Source of the DNA: Gammaproteobacteria bacterium
GTDB lineage: Bacteria > Pseudomonadota > Gammaproteobacteria > Chromatiales > Chromatiaceae
Direction of reading: 5' to 3'
Assembly: GCA_013041975.1 (NCBI GenBank)
Contig: JABDQZ010000090.1
Location: forward strand, 1-14,143
DNA length: 14,143 bases
Shown here: positions 1 to 7,137 of the stretch, in pieces
How positions within the stretch are numbered: the first letter of the stretch is position 1
Layout: every line of letters begins with the position of its first letter
Notes under the pieces: generated by a model
What the model was told of the DNA's origin: nothing
The model's database searches: none
The model's input: only the letters and a program-made list of their open reading frames with translations
Position numbers and translations under genes: made by a program

Positions 1-945
1 GCGTTAATGCATGCGGGCATCGTTAACTCCGGCGGATTTCTGATTAATCGCTTTGCACCCTTGTATATTCATACCGGTGATGTGTTGCACTGGGTTTTTA
101 TTGTGGGTCTGGTAACTGCTGTCATTGGTTCAGTGTTAATGCTGGCACAAAACGATGTCAAGAAATCGCTCGGCTATTCGACCATGGGGCAGATGGGTTT
201 TATGATCATGGAATGTGGCGTGGGCGCCTTCTCGCTGGCAATCTTCCACCTCATAGCTCATGGCCTGTTCAAGGGCACCATGTTCCTGAGCGCAGGGGGA
301 ATCATTGGTAAGGCGCGGCAAAATGATGGCGTGCCAAAAGACGATCTCTATACCTTTGTGGTGGAGCGTGAAGCGCCCAAGGTGCAGCAGCCACTGCTGA
401 TGATGGTGGGCATTACCCTTGTCATTCCCGTGCTGGTACTGGTGTTAACCCACTGGTGGGTCGCGCCTGACCTTTATCAGCGCCAGGGAGCCATTATCCT
501 GCTGTTTTACGGCTGGATAACCGGTGCGCAACTGTTGTTCTCCACCTATCACATGAAAGCCGCCAATCCATGGCGTCTGCTGGGATTGATCCTGGTGTCT
601 TTCGTCGTGGTCGTGGTGGGCTACACCCTGATCAGCCATGCCTTCGATGTATTTCTCTATAAAGATCCGGAATTTGCTTCCCAGCTATACAGGGCGGCAG
701 GCATCGAGATCGTCTGGTTCGATACCCTGGTGGTGCTAACCACGATCATCGTTGTGCTCGGCTGGGTGAGAGCCTATCGTGTTGAAAAACTTGGTTCCAT
801 GATCGACCAGAAGCCGTCACACTGGTGGATGAATTTCTACTCACTGATATCCCGTGAATTCTACATGATTGATTTTTACTCGGGCCTGCATCGTCGACTG
901 CTGGCAGCATCGGCGCGCATGAACGTCTGGTTCAGATGGGGATGA
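1..945 (+). CDS. dabB: DabB, proton-conducting membrane subunit of the DAB inorganic-carbon transporter (5' end cut by the window)
   Basis: This is the C-terminal 314 codons of a NuoL/MrpA-like antiporter-type membrane protein; the frame is open from base 1, so the start lies upstream. The segment begins inside the conserved HAGIVNSGGFLINRFAPL stretch, followed by NDVKKSLGYSTMGQMGF (fragment residues 52-68, with K54/K55) and FHLIAHGLFKGTMFLSAGG (H83, H87 and K91 of the trans-membrane proton path). At least four further hydrophobic helices follow, to about residue 280. Full-length DabB proteins are near 550 aa, so somewhat under half is missing. The adjacent dabA separates it from true complex I NuoL: in the DAB system this subunit is thought to let protons flow inward to energise CO2 hydration by DabA. 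The stop overlaps alternative starts of the next gene, which indicates translational coupling. Family assignment is secure; the DabB role rests mainly on dabA being in the same operon. Confidence 0.9.
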   Translation, partial: ALMHAGIVNSGGFLINRFAPLYIHTGDVLHWVFIVGLVTAVIGSVLMLAQNDVKKSLGYSTMGQMGFMIMECGVGAFSLAIFHLIAHGLFKGTMFLSAGGIIGKARQNDGVPKDDLYTFVVEREAPKVQQPLLMMVGITLVIPVLVLVLTHWWVAPDLYQRQGAIILLFYGWITGAQLLFSTYHMKAANPWRLLGLILVSFVVVVVGYTLISHAFDVFLYKDPEFASQLYRAAGIEIVWFDTLVVLTTIIVVLGWVRAYRVEKLGSMIDQKPSHWWMNFYSLISREFYMIDFYSGLHRRLLAASARMNVWFRWG

Positions 946-950
946 TGGAC

Positions 951-1691
951 ATGTCGTATTTGAGTCTTCTGCTGATTGCCATTTTTCTTCCGCTTTTCCC
1001 CCTGAGCATGTTTTTCAATAGCTTGTATGCCAGGCTGAAACACCCTTTGCTGCGCATGGTGTTACTGCTGGGCTGGCCGCTGACCGGTATTTACCTGTAC
1101 GGGATACTGCAACCAGAGGTGCCCGACTGGATGGTAAGCTGGGTATTGGCAACCGCCGTATTCTACGCTTTCCGTTTACTGGCAATGCGTGAAGTGGGAA
1201 TCTGGTCCGGCTATTTTGCCACATCGGCATGGGCCTGTTTGTGGTTGCCCCTGATGTATGCTGATAGTGACACCACGCTGTATGTTTTCTGGTTTGGCAT
1301 ACCATTGTTGTTGCTGGTGCTACTGGTTGGCGGACTGGAGAAGCGTTACGGTGCTGCCTATACCGAATTATATGGCGGTCTTGCACAGACCATCCCGCGT
1401 TTCAGTGGCGTGTTCGTAGTGACAGTGTTGGCCCTTGTGGCAACACCTGTTTTTCCGGCCTTTCTCGGGATGTTGAATATTCTGGTTGCCTCGCAACCGC
1501 TGGTCGCAATGACTCTGGTGGTTTTATGGGTCATCTGGAGCTGGGCCGGCATGCGCTTGATCCAGGGTATGATTGTAGGTGATCCATCCACTGAGGTGAT
1601 TGAGGATCTGTCACTGATATATACCTGGGGCTTTGGTGCATTGATGCTGTTGCTGGTAGGTGCCGGCTTTACTCTGACGGGGAACTTCTAA
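951..1691 (+). CDS. NuoM/MrpD-like accessory membrane protein between dabB and dabA (function unknown)
   Basis: A very hydrophobic protein of 246 aa with about eight predicted helices (roughly residues 4-22, 33-53, 60-79, 86-103, 110-129, 150-178, 183-207, 223-242). Residues 123-178 resemble the NuoM/MrpD region around helices 10-12: an LVGGLEKRY stretch, then YGGLAQTIPRF (141-151), a hydrophobic helix, and PVFPAFLGMLNIL where NuoM has a P-x-FxGEFxIL motif. The Glu of that motif is Met here, and the preceding helix lacks the His/Lys residues of the proton path. It therefore looks like a shortened, probably non-conducting paralogue of the antiporter subunits. Start choice: ATG 951 has GGGGA at 938-942 spaced 8 nt, like the dabA site. 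ATGs at 936, 942 and 945 are in frame and possible (251 aa from 936). Placement suggests an accessory or assembly subunit of the DAB complex. The resemblance is by eye only. Confidence 0.8.
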   Translation: MSYLSLLLIAIFLPLFPLSMFFNSLYARLKHPLLRMVLLLGWPLTGIYLYGILQPEVPDWMVSWVLATAVFYAFRLLAMREVGIWSGYFATSAWACLWLPLMYADSDTTLYVFWFGIPLLLLVLLVGGLEKRYGAAYTELYGGLAQTIPRFSGVFVVTVLALVATPVFPAFLGMLNILVASQPLVAMTLVVLWVIWSWAGMRLIQGMIVGDPSTEVIEDLSLIYTWGFGALMLLLVGAGFTLTGNF

Positions 1692-4600
1692 TGCATATCA
1701 CCCTGGGTACCAGACTGAGGATTCGCTCAACCATTCATATGGCAGCCGAGCCTATACCTTTCTTCTGGCCGATGCGCACCTTTATTCACCATAATCCCTT
1801 GCATGGCCTGGAACACCTGAAATTCAACGAGGCCGTTGAAGAGGGTAAGCGACTCTTCCACGGGCGCGTTTACCTGCCTCGAAAAATTTACCAACATTAT
1901 TACGCTGAAGGTAAAGTCGACCATGAAAGCCTGAGAAAGGGTTTCAGGCGCTTCGTTGCCAAGCGGGGAACGGTTCCGGGCATCGACATGTATGCCATGA
2001 TTGAAGCGCTCGCATTACAGTTGCCCACACCAATCTGTAGCAGACTCGATATGGCACAGGTTTCGGATATTCATGCGGCGCTCAACCAGCAATCGATAGC
2101 AGCAACAGAAGATGAAGCTGTAGCGTCTGCCAGTAAGCTGTTGCGTGATGAGCTACTGGGTGACAGGCTGGTCTACGAGGCCATGGATATCCTGTTTGGT
2201 AGCAGGGTGGGCGATGAGCTGGATGATCTGGTAATCAATAGTTGTCTTGATTTTTTTGATGAAGGGCAGTCAGTCTGGAGTATGCCGGAACGCCAGCTTG
2301 GGTTCTTCAAGGCGTGGCGTGATGTGGTTAGTCGCAATGTACCTTTTTTCGTGCGCGGGGTTCGCATTGGCAAAATTCTGGATGAGGCCGATACGCCGGA
2401 AGAAATTATTGCCTACGTACTCGAGCAGTTGGGTATTCCGGAACAAGAGTGGCTGGGTTATTTCACTAACGAACTGGTGCGACTGCATGGTTGGGTCGGT
2501 TTTATCCGCTGGCGTGCCAGTGCCAAACACTACTACTGGACACAGCGTTTCCCGGGTGACCTGGTTGATTACCTGGCGATTCGTATGACGCTGGCGCTGG
2601 CGCTGCTGCATGAAAATGAGAAGTGTCAGGGGCATTGCACCCGTGACGAGATTGCCTCATCCATTGATCAGTTTCCTGAGGAATCTTATCTACGCTCCGA
2701 ACTTAACCAAGGCTGTGTTTTGCCGGAGATGGCACACAATGTGGATATGGCGATTGCAGGTGGTAACCAGGCCAATCTTAAAAAGGTCTTCGCCGAGTAT
2801 GCGTTGAAGAAAAAGCAGCACGAGGCCAAAAGCCAGGCAGACAAACTGCTGGAACTGGCTGGAAGGGTCGGTGCCGAGTCCGCGTTGAAGGCCTTGTCAG
2901 TTGATCAGCTGGAGCAGTTGATTGGCATCATACGCACCTTCGAGCAAAAAGAGGGACTGATCTTTTTGCGTGCGATGGAGGACAAGGCGATAAAACACCT
3001 GATGAAAGGCGTCACACTAGAATCTGCGCCGGCGCGTGAAAAGCGACCCTTCGTTCAGGCTCTCTTCTGTATCGATACCCGTTCGGAGCGCATTCGCCGT
3101 AATCTTGAGACGGTAGGCGATTATGAAACATACGGTATTGCCGGCTTCTTCGGTGTGCCCGTCAGTTTCATGCAGTTGGGTAAGGGCAGTGAAACACACC
3201 TGTGTCCGGTCATTCTGACACCGAAGAACCTGGTACCGGAAATCAGTGTCACGGAGATCAAGGATGAAGCGGCACTGACAACGCTTGGCAAGGCCATGCA
3301 CGAACTCAAGGAATCGGTGTTGGCGCCTTTCGTTACGGTTGAGGCCATCGGTTTGTTGTTTGGTTTTGACATGATTGGTAAAACGGTGGCGCCGCATACC
3401 TATACCCACTGGCGTAAGCATCTGGACCCGGAAAAGCCGACAACCCGTCTGTTACTGGATAAACTGAGTCGCGAGCAGGCTGATTCAATTTTGCGAGCCA
3501 CACAGCGTGCGGTGATTCTTGCTGCGGTTGTTCACGAACTTGGCCGGGAGCCCGAAGAGGTATCAGACGACCTGGTGCGCAACCTGCGCGAACTTGCCTT
3601 GGGGCGCGAGTCGCTCAAACCCGAATGTGCAGATAACCTGGGTCTTGGTGACCAAGATTTGAATGCATTTATTGAGAGCTTGCGTGAGCACTACCGGATT
3701 AATGATTCGTTTGCTCATATGCAGTTGGAGCGTCTGGGAAGAATTGGTTTTACTCTTGATGAGCAGGTAACTTACGTTGGTTCGGCATTACGTGCCATAG
3801 GGTTGGTGGATAATTTTTCACGATTCGTTTTGCTGGTTGGACATGGCAGTGCGTCTGAGAATAATCCCTACGAGTCTGCACTGGACTGCGGAGCCTGTGG
3901 AGGTAACCATGGCCTGGTGAGTGGTCGCGTGTTGGCGCAAATGGCAAACAAGCCACAGGTGCGTCGCCAACTGGTAAAGCAGGGGATAAAAATCCCGGAT
4001 GATACGGCTTTCATTCCAGCTTTCCACAATACGACCACCGATCAGATCAGTCTGCATGATATGGATCTGGTCCCATCAACACACCTCATGTACATTGATC
4101 GTCTGAATACGGGGCTTACAGCAGCTGCCAGGCTCTGTGCAACAGAACGCGTTCCGACACTGGAACTTCACCCCGACAAAGAACTTAAGCCGGCTATTGC
4201 TTTTCGCAATGCCCAACGCAATTCGATGGACTGGTCCCAGGTGCGTCCCGAGTGGGGACTGTCACGTAATGCCTACTTTGTCATTGGTCGCAGAAACCTG
4301 ACCCAGTCCTTTGGCCTGGATGGCCGCGCTTTTCTGCATTCCTACGACTATCGCGTTGATCCCAAGGGGCGCCTGTTGGCAACCATCATGACTGGACCAC
4401 TCGTGGTTGGGCAGTGGATCAACATGGAGCACTATTTCTCCGCCGTGGATAACCAGCGTTTTGGAAGCGGCAGCAAGGTCAATCACAATGTGGCCGGTCG
4501 TTTCGGGGTGATGAGTGGTAATGTAAGTGACCTGCGCACAGGCCTGCCTTCGCAAACGGTATTGAAAGATGGTCTGCCCTATCACGAGCCGATCCGTTTG

Positions 4601-4813
4601 ATCACGCTGGTTGAAGCGCCCTTTGATCATGCGAAACAGGTTTTTGATTCTGTTGTGGCCGTCAAGAACCTTGTGAAAAACGCCTGGATACGCATGCTGA
4701 TCGTGGACCCTGAAACCCATAACGTTTCCCTGTACGAACGCGGCGAGTGGAAACATAATTACCAGCTGTCTACCGAATTAGCCGCGAAGCCCGAGGAGAC
4801 TTTAGCATCATGA
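1691..4813 (+). CDS. dabA: DabA, carbonic-anhydrase-like subunit of the DAB inorganic-carbon transporter (UPF0753/DUF2309), long form
   Basis: A large soluble protein of 1040 aa belonging to UPF0753/DUF2309. Near the start, PIPFFWPMRTFIHHNPLHGL is the typical family N-terminal motif. The four residues of the beta-carbonic-anhydrase-like zinc site are all present: C460 and D462 in FCIDTRSERIRR, H718 in VGHGSASENNPYESALDCG, and C733 in DCGACGGNHG. Their local spacing (C-x-D; His to Cys 15 apart) is the same as in the Halothiobacillus protein. DabA binds the DabB membrane subunit on the cytoplasmic face and is thought to hydrate CO2 to bicarbonate only when driven by proton flow, so that dissolved inorganic carbon accumulates. 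The ATG overlaps the upstream stop by 1 nt (TAATG) and has GGGGA at 1679-1683, 7 nt ahead. The protein is about 200 residues longer than the Halothiobacillus DabA2, with extra length both before C460 and between D462 and H718. No frameshift or missing ligand is seen. Confidence 0.95.
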   Translation: MHITLGTRLRIRSTIHMAAEPIPFFWPMRTFIHHNPLHGLEHLKFNEAVEEGKRLFHGRVYLPRKIYQHYYAEGKVDHESLRKGFRRFVAKRGTVPGIDMYAMIEALALQLPTPICSRLDMAQVSDIHAALNQQSIAATEDEAVASASKLLRDELLGDRLVYEAMDILFGSRVGDELDDLVINSCLDFFDEGQSVWSMPERQLGFFKAWRDVVSRNVPFFVRGVRIGKILDEADTPEEIIAYVLEQLGIPEQEWLGYFTNELVRLHGWVGFIRWRASAKHYYWTQRFPGDLVDYLAIRMTLALALLHENEKCQGHCTRDEIASSIDQFPEESYLRSELNQGCVLPEMAHNVDMAIAGGNQANLKKVFAEYALKKKQHEAKSQADKLLELAGRVGAESALKALSVDQLEQLIGIIRTFEQKEGLIFLRAMEDKAIKHLMKGVTLESAPAREKRPFVQALFCIDTRSERIRRNLETVGDYETYGIAGFFGVPVSFMQLGKGSETHLCPVILTPKNLVPEISVTEIKDEAALTTLGKAMHELKESVLAPFVTVEAIGLLFGFDMIGKTVAPHTYTHWRKHLDPEKPTTRLLLDKLSREQADSILRATQRAVILAAVVHELGREPEEVSDDLVRNLRELALGRESLKPECADNLGLGDQDLNAFIESLREHYRINDSFAHMQLERLGRIGFTLDEQVTYVGSALRAIGLVDNFSRFVLLVGHGSASENNPYESALDCGACGGNHGLVSGRVLAQMANKPQVRRQLVKQGIKIPDDTAFIPAFHNTTTDQISLHDMDLVPSTHLMYIDRLNTGLTAAARLCATERVPTLELHPDKELKPAIAFRNAQRNSMDWSQVRPEWGLSRNAYFVIGRRNLTQSFGLDGRAFLHSYDYRVDPKGRLLATIMTGPLVVGQWINMEHYFSAVDNQRFGSGSKVNHNVAGRFGVMSGNVSDLRTGLPSQTVLKDGLPYHEPIRLITLVEAPFDHAKQVFDSVVAVKNLVKNAWIRMLIVDPETHNVSLYERGEWKHNYQLSTELAAKPEETLAS

Positions 4814-5136
4814 AAGAACTGAACTTTAACCAGTTAAAGAAACTGGAAATCATCCTGGAAGGCGAGCACCAGGAGTTTGCCACCGATCTACTTGATCATG
4901 CCGGGGTCAAGGGTTATACCATTATCAACAATCTTTCGGGTAAAGGCAGTCATGGTTTTCATGGTGGCCATCTGATGTTCAATGAAGAGGCTGTGTTGAT
5001 CATGATTATTGCAGCCGTTCCCGAGGAATTGGTTAATCCCATCCTTGAGGGATTTGCGCCTTTTTACAATAAGCATTCCGGCGTGGTCTTCGTGTCAGAC
5101 ATCCAGGTCACTCGCCTGGTCAAGTTCACCAGCTGA
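4810..5136 (+). CDS. PII-like signalling protein of the SbtB/CPII type, DAB-operon linked
   Basis: A 108-aa protein with the ferredoxin-like PII pattern: a first beta strand (KKLEIILEG, 10-18), a helix ending in DHAGVKGYTIIN (29-40), a T-loop SGKGSHGFHGGHLMFNE (43-59), then VLIMIIAAVPEELVNPILEG and the closing strand GVVFVSDIQVTRLVKF. GYT followed by a GKGS turn, and the SGVVFVSDIQV ending, match SbtB/CPII-like proteins better than GlnB/GlnK: the uridylylated Tyr loop of GlnB is absent. Family members bind adenine nucleotides, and carboxysome-associated CPII also bicarbonate; SbtB regulates a bicarbonate transporter. Coupling to dabA by a 4-nt ATGA overlap, with AGGAG at 4794-4798, suggests it senses energy or carbon status and controls the DabAB complex. 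Direct partner and ligand are inferred. The T-loop carries three His residues (48, 51, 54), which is unusual. Confidence 0.85.
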   Translation: MKELNFNQLKKLEIILEGEHQEFATDLLDHAGVKGYTIINNLSGKGSHGFHGGHLMFNEEAVLIMIIAAVPEELVNPILEGFAPFYNKHSGVVFVSDIQVTRLVKFTS

Positions 5137-5152
5137 TTTCATTGTATAAAAA

Positions 5153-5176
5153 GCTGCCTGTCAGATGACAGGCAGC
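5153..5176. terminator. Bidirectional hairpin terminator between the dab operon and hsp20
   Basis: A perfect inverted repeat, GCTGCCTGTCA (5153-5163) and TGACAGGCAGC (5166-5176), can form a 10-bp stem with an AGAT loop. It lies 16 bp after the PII-like stop and 7 bp after the hsp20 stop, between convergent genes. On the - strand the hairpin is followed at once by TTTTT (complement of 5148-5152), a good intrinsic terminator for hsp20. On the + strand a weaker T tract follows (GTTTTA, 5181-5186), so it probably serves both transcripts. Confidence 0.85.
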
Positions 5177-5183
5177 AGCTGTT

Positions 5184-5588
5184 TTAATGGTGAACTGAAA
5201 TTTTCCGGGGCTCGGTTTCTTCCTGTTTGCCGATGGTGATTTCGAGCACACCGTTGTTGCTTCTGGCTTCTATGGTTTCAGGGTTTGCACTTTCAGGCAG
5301 GCTGAAACGACGATAGAAACTGCCAAAGCTGCGTTCGATGCGTTTGAAGTCATCTTTTTCCTCGGTTTTTTCAGTTTCCCTTTCTCCTTTAATGGTGAGC
5401 ACACCATTTTCCATCTGAACTTCGATGTCTTCGGGGGCTACACCGGGGATGTCGGCAACGATCATGAAGTGATCGTCATCTTCTTTGATATCTACAGCTG
5501 GAACCCAATCGCTGGTCGCGAGGCTGGTATCCATTTCACGACGCAATTGATCAAAGAGGCTCCAGGGTTCATAACGTACCAGGCTCAT
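5184..5588 (-). CDS. Small heat-shock protein, Hsp20/alpha-crystallin family
   Basis: A 134-aa ATP-independent holdase chaperone. The N-terminal arm has the usual bacterial class A start, LVRYEPWSLFDQLRREMD. The alpha-crystallin domain spans about residues 29-122, with VPAVDIKEDDDHFMIVADIPGV, ENGVLTIKGER, and the signature A108-x4-GVLEITI (113-119). The C-terminal tail ends in an I-S-V motif (130-132), the I-x-I/V contact that docks into neighbouring dimers during oligomer assembly. The ATG has a near-ideal Shine-Dalgarno (AAAGGAGGTG on the - strand), and a sigma32-like promoter lies upstream. It is a single-gene transcript, convergent with the dab operon and divergent from miaB. Family assignment is secure; client proteins are unknown, and nothing links it functionally to the carbon-uptake genes beyond proximity. 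Confidence 0.95.
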   Translation of the reverse strand: MSLVRYEPWSLFDQLRREMDTSLATSDWVPAVDIKEDDDHFMIVADIPGVAPEDIEVQMENGVLTIKGERETEKTEEKDDFKRIERSFGSFYRRFSLPESANPETIEARSNNGVLEITIGKQEETEPRKISVHH

Positions 5589-5592
5589 GATA

Positions 5593-5602
5593 CACCTCCT
5601 TT
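5593..5602 (-). promoter_or_regulatory. Strong Shine-Dalgarno of hsp20
   Basis: Read on the - strand the sequence is AAAGGAGGTG, an almost full match to the anti-SD of 16S rRNA, with its GGAGG core 6 nt before the ATG at 5588. It is the strongest ribosome binding site seen in the window and fits a protein made at high level on induction. Confidence 0.85.
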
Positions 5603-5657
5603 GTTACGGCGATTAACGGGCAGGGCAGAGTCTCAGCTTCCCCCCTGTCACTCTATA

Positions 5658-5685
5658 AAATGTGGGCTTTTGTTGATGCTTCAAC
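5658..5685 (-). promoter_or_regulatory. Candidate sigma32 (heat-shock) promoter of hsp20
   Basis: On the - strand, GTTGAAG (complement of 5679-5685) resembles the -35 box CTTGAAA. After about 12-13 nt comes CCCACATTT (complement of 5658-5666), resembling the -10 box CCCCATNT. This would place the transcript start about 60 nt before the hsp20 ATG. The match is imperfect (G for C at the first base, one off in the -10 C tract), but the gene identity makes it likely. The same bases hold a small inverted repeat GTTGA-N4-TCAAC (5672-5685) of unknown meaning. Confidence 0.5.
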
Positions 5686-5764
5686 CCCGCGATCTCCAAA
5701 AAACTGGCAATACCCTGACAAATCACTAAAATTACCAACCCTTTAAAGATTTTGAGAAAAACGC

Positions 5765-7111
5765 GTGTCCCCAAAGCTGCACATTAAAACCTTCGGCTGC
5801 CAGATGAACGAGTACGATTCACAGAAAATGCTCGATGTTCTGCATGAAGCCCAGGGATTCGAACTGACTGATGATGCTGAACAGGCAGATGTGCTGTTGC
5901 TTAATACCTGCTCTATCAGGGAAAAAGCCCAGGAAAAGGTCTTTCACCAGTTAGGACGCTGGCGTCCGTTAAAGGAAAAAAACCCCCAGCTGATGATTGG
6001 TGTGGGTGGCTGTGTTGCCAGCCAGGAAGGTGACGCGATTCGTCAGCGTGCCCCTATTGTTGATGTAGTATTTGGTCCACAGACTTTGCACCGTTTGCCA
6101 GAAATGCTGGAACAGGCCAAAAAAGCACACACGGCCGTTGTTGACGTTTCATTTCCCGAGATTGAAAAATTCGATCGTTTACCTGAACCTCGTGCAGAAG
6201 GCCCCACGGCATTTGTTTCTGTTATGGAGGGCTGTTCCAAATACTGTACCTTCTGCGTTGTACCCTACACACGCGGTACAGAAATCAGCCGTCCTTTCGA
6301 TGATGTGATTGCAGAGGTCGCGGAACTGGCAGCTCAAGATGTTCGTGAAATCAATTTGCTGGGGCAGAATGTGAATGCCTATCGTGGCCAGATGCACGAT
6401 GGTGAAATTGCTGATCTGGCATTACTCATTCGATACGTGGCTGCCATTGATGGTATTGACCGTATTCGTTTTACCACCTCGCATCCGGTGGAGTTTTCAG
6501 ATTCGTTAATTGAAGCTTACCGGGATGTGCCGCAACTGGTGAGTTTTGTGCACCTGCCCGTACAGTCGGGCTCAGACAGTATTCTGTTGCAAATGAAGCG
6601 TGGTCATTCAGCCTGGGAGTACAAGCAGAAAATCAAAAAATTGCGCGAAGCGCGTCCCGATATCACGATTTCTTCTGACTTTATCATAGGGTTTCCGGGA
6701 GAAACCGATGAAGATTTCGAACACACCATGAAGTTGATTACAGATATCGATTTCGATCATTCGTTCAGCTTTATTTATAGTCGCCGTCCCGGCACGCCAG
6801 CAGCAGAGCTTGAGGATGATGTGCCTCAGACAGTAAAGCAGGAGCGTCTTGCCCGTTTGCAGAGCCAGATCAACAACCAGGCAATGCGCTACAGCCGACA
6901 GATGGTCGGTACGGTTCAGTCTGTTCTGGTTGAACGAACATCCAAAAAAGATGACACGCAGCTGGCTGGACGAACAGAAAATAATCGTGTGGTGAATTTC
7001 TCGGGGCCTAAAGAGTTGATTGGTGAGTTTGTCGACGTACTGATTACCGAGGCATTGCCAAATTCACTGCGTGGTGAAATGCAGTCTTCTTCCAACACAG
7101 CGATCGGCTGA
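5765..7111 (+). CDS. miaB: MiaB, tRNA-2-methylthio-N6-dimethylallyladenosine synthase
   Basis: A radical-SAM methylthiotransferase of 448 aa that adds the 2-methylthio group to i6A at tRNA position 37. The N-terminal UPF0004 domain carries the three auxiliary-cluster cysteines C12 (KTFGCQMNEYDS), C49 (LNTCSIREKAQEK) and C83 (GVGGCVASQEG). The radical-SAM domain has the C-x3-C-x2-C motif C157, C161, C164 (MEGCSKYCTFCVVPYTRG), and PVQSGSD and ISSDFIIGFPGETDEDF follow. A C-terminal TRAM domain covers about residues 380-440. The length is normal for the family. The start is GTG: an in-frame TGA at 5753-5755 leaves no room upstream, and the first ATG (codon 14) would delete C12. No clear SD is visible before it. 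It opens the miaB-phoH-ybeY-corC-lnt run; the gap to phoH is short. Confidence 0.97.
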   Translation: MSPKLHIKTFGCQMNEYDSQKMLDVLHEAQGFELTDDAEQADVLLLNTCSIREKAQEKVFHQLGRWRPLKEKNPQLMIGVGGCVASQEGDAIRQRAPIVDVVFGPQTLHRLPEMLEQAKKAHTAVVDVSFPEIEKFDRLPEPRAEGPTAFVSVMEGCSKYCTFCVVPYTRGTEISRPFDDVIAEVAELAAQDVREINLLGQNVNAYRGQMHDGEIADLALLIRYVAAIDGIDRIRFTTSHPVEFSDSLIEAYRDVPQLVSFVHLPVQSGSDSILLQMKRGHSAWEYKQKIKKLREARPDITISSDFIIGFPGETDEDFEHTMKLITDIDFDHSFSFIYSRRPGTPAAELEDDVPQTVKQERLARLQSQINNQAMRYSRQMVGTVQSVLVERTSKKDDTQLAGRTENNRVVNFSGPKELIGEFVDVLITEALPNSLRGEMQSSSNTAIG

Positions 7112-7125
7112 TGCCCGATTGATAT

Positions 7126-7131
7126 AGGGTG
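7126..7131 (+). promoter_or_regulatory. Ribosome binding site that favours a TTG start for phoH
   Basis: AGGGTG lies 6 nt before TTG 7138. The only other upstream start is GTG 7129, which is inside this same hexamer and has no SD-like sequence of its own (preceded by TTGATAT). The in-frame TGA at 7120-7122 rules out anything earlier. The spacing supports TTG 7138 as the true start of phoH. Confidence 0.5.
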
Positions 7132-7137
7132 ACAATC

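Noticed and set aside
3017..3421. A 134-codon - strand open frame over the dabA zinc-site region
   Set aside because: It is a shadow of dabA; the translation has low complexity of the kind expected from antisense reading.
4262..4756. A 164-codon open frame on the - strand inside dabA
   Set aside because: It lies wholly antisense to conserved dabA sequence, resembles no family, and has no promoter or SD of note.
1..5136. Complex I (nuo) or Mrp antiporter operon as the identity of region 1
   Set aside because: The presence of a complete DabA with its zinc site, and no other nuo or mrp genes, fits a DAB carbon transporter instead.
5469..5729. A + strand open frame of 86 codons antisense to the start of hsp20
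   Set aside because: It overlaps a conserved hsp20 N-terminus and its promoter, and has no recognisable protein features.
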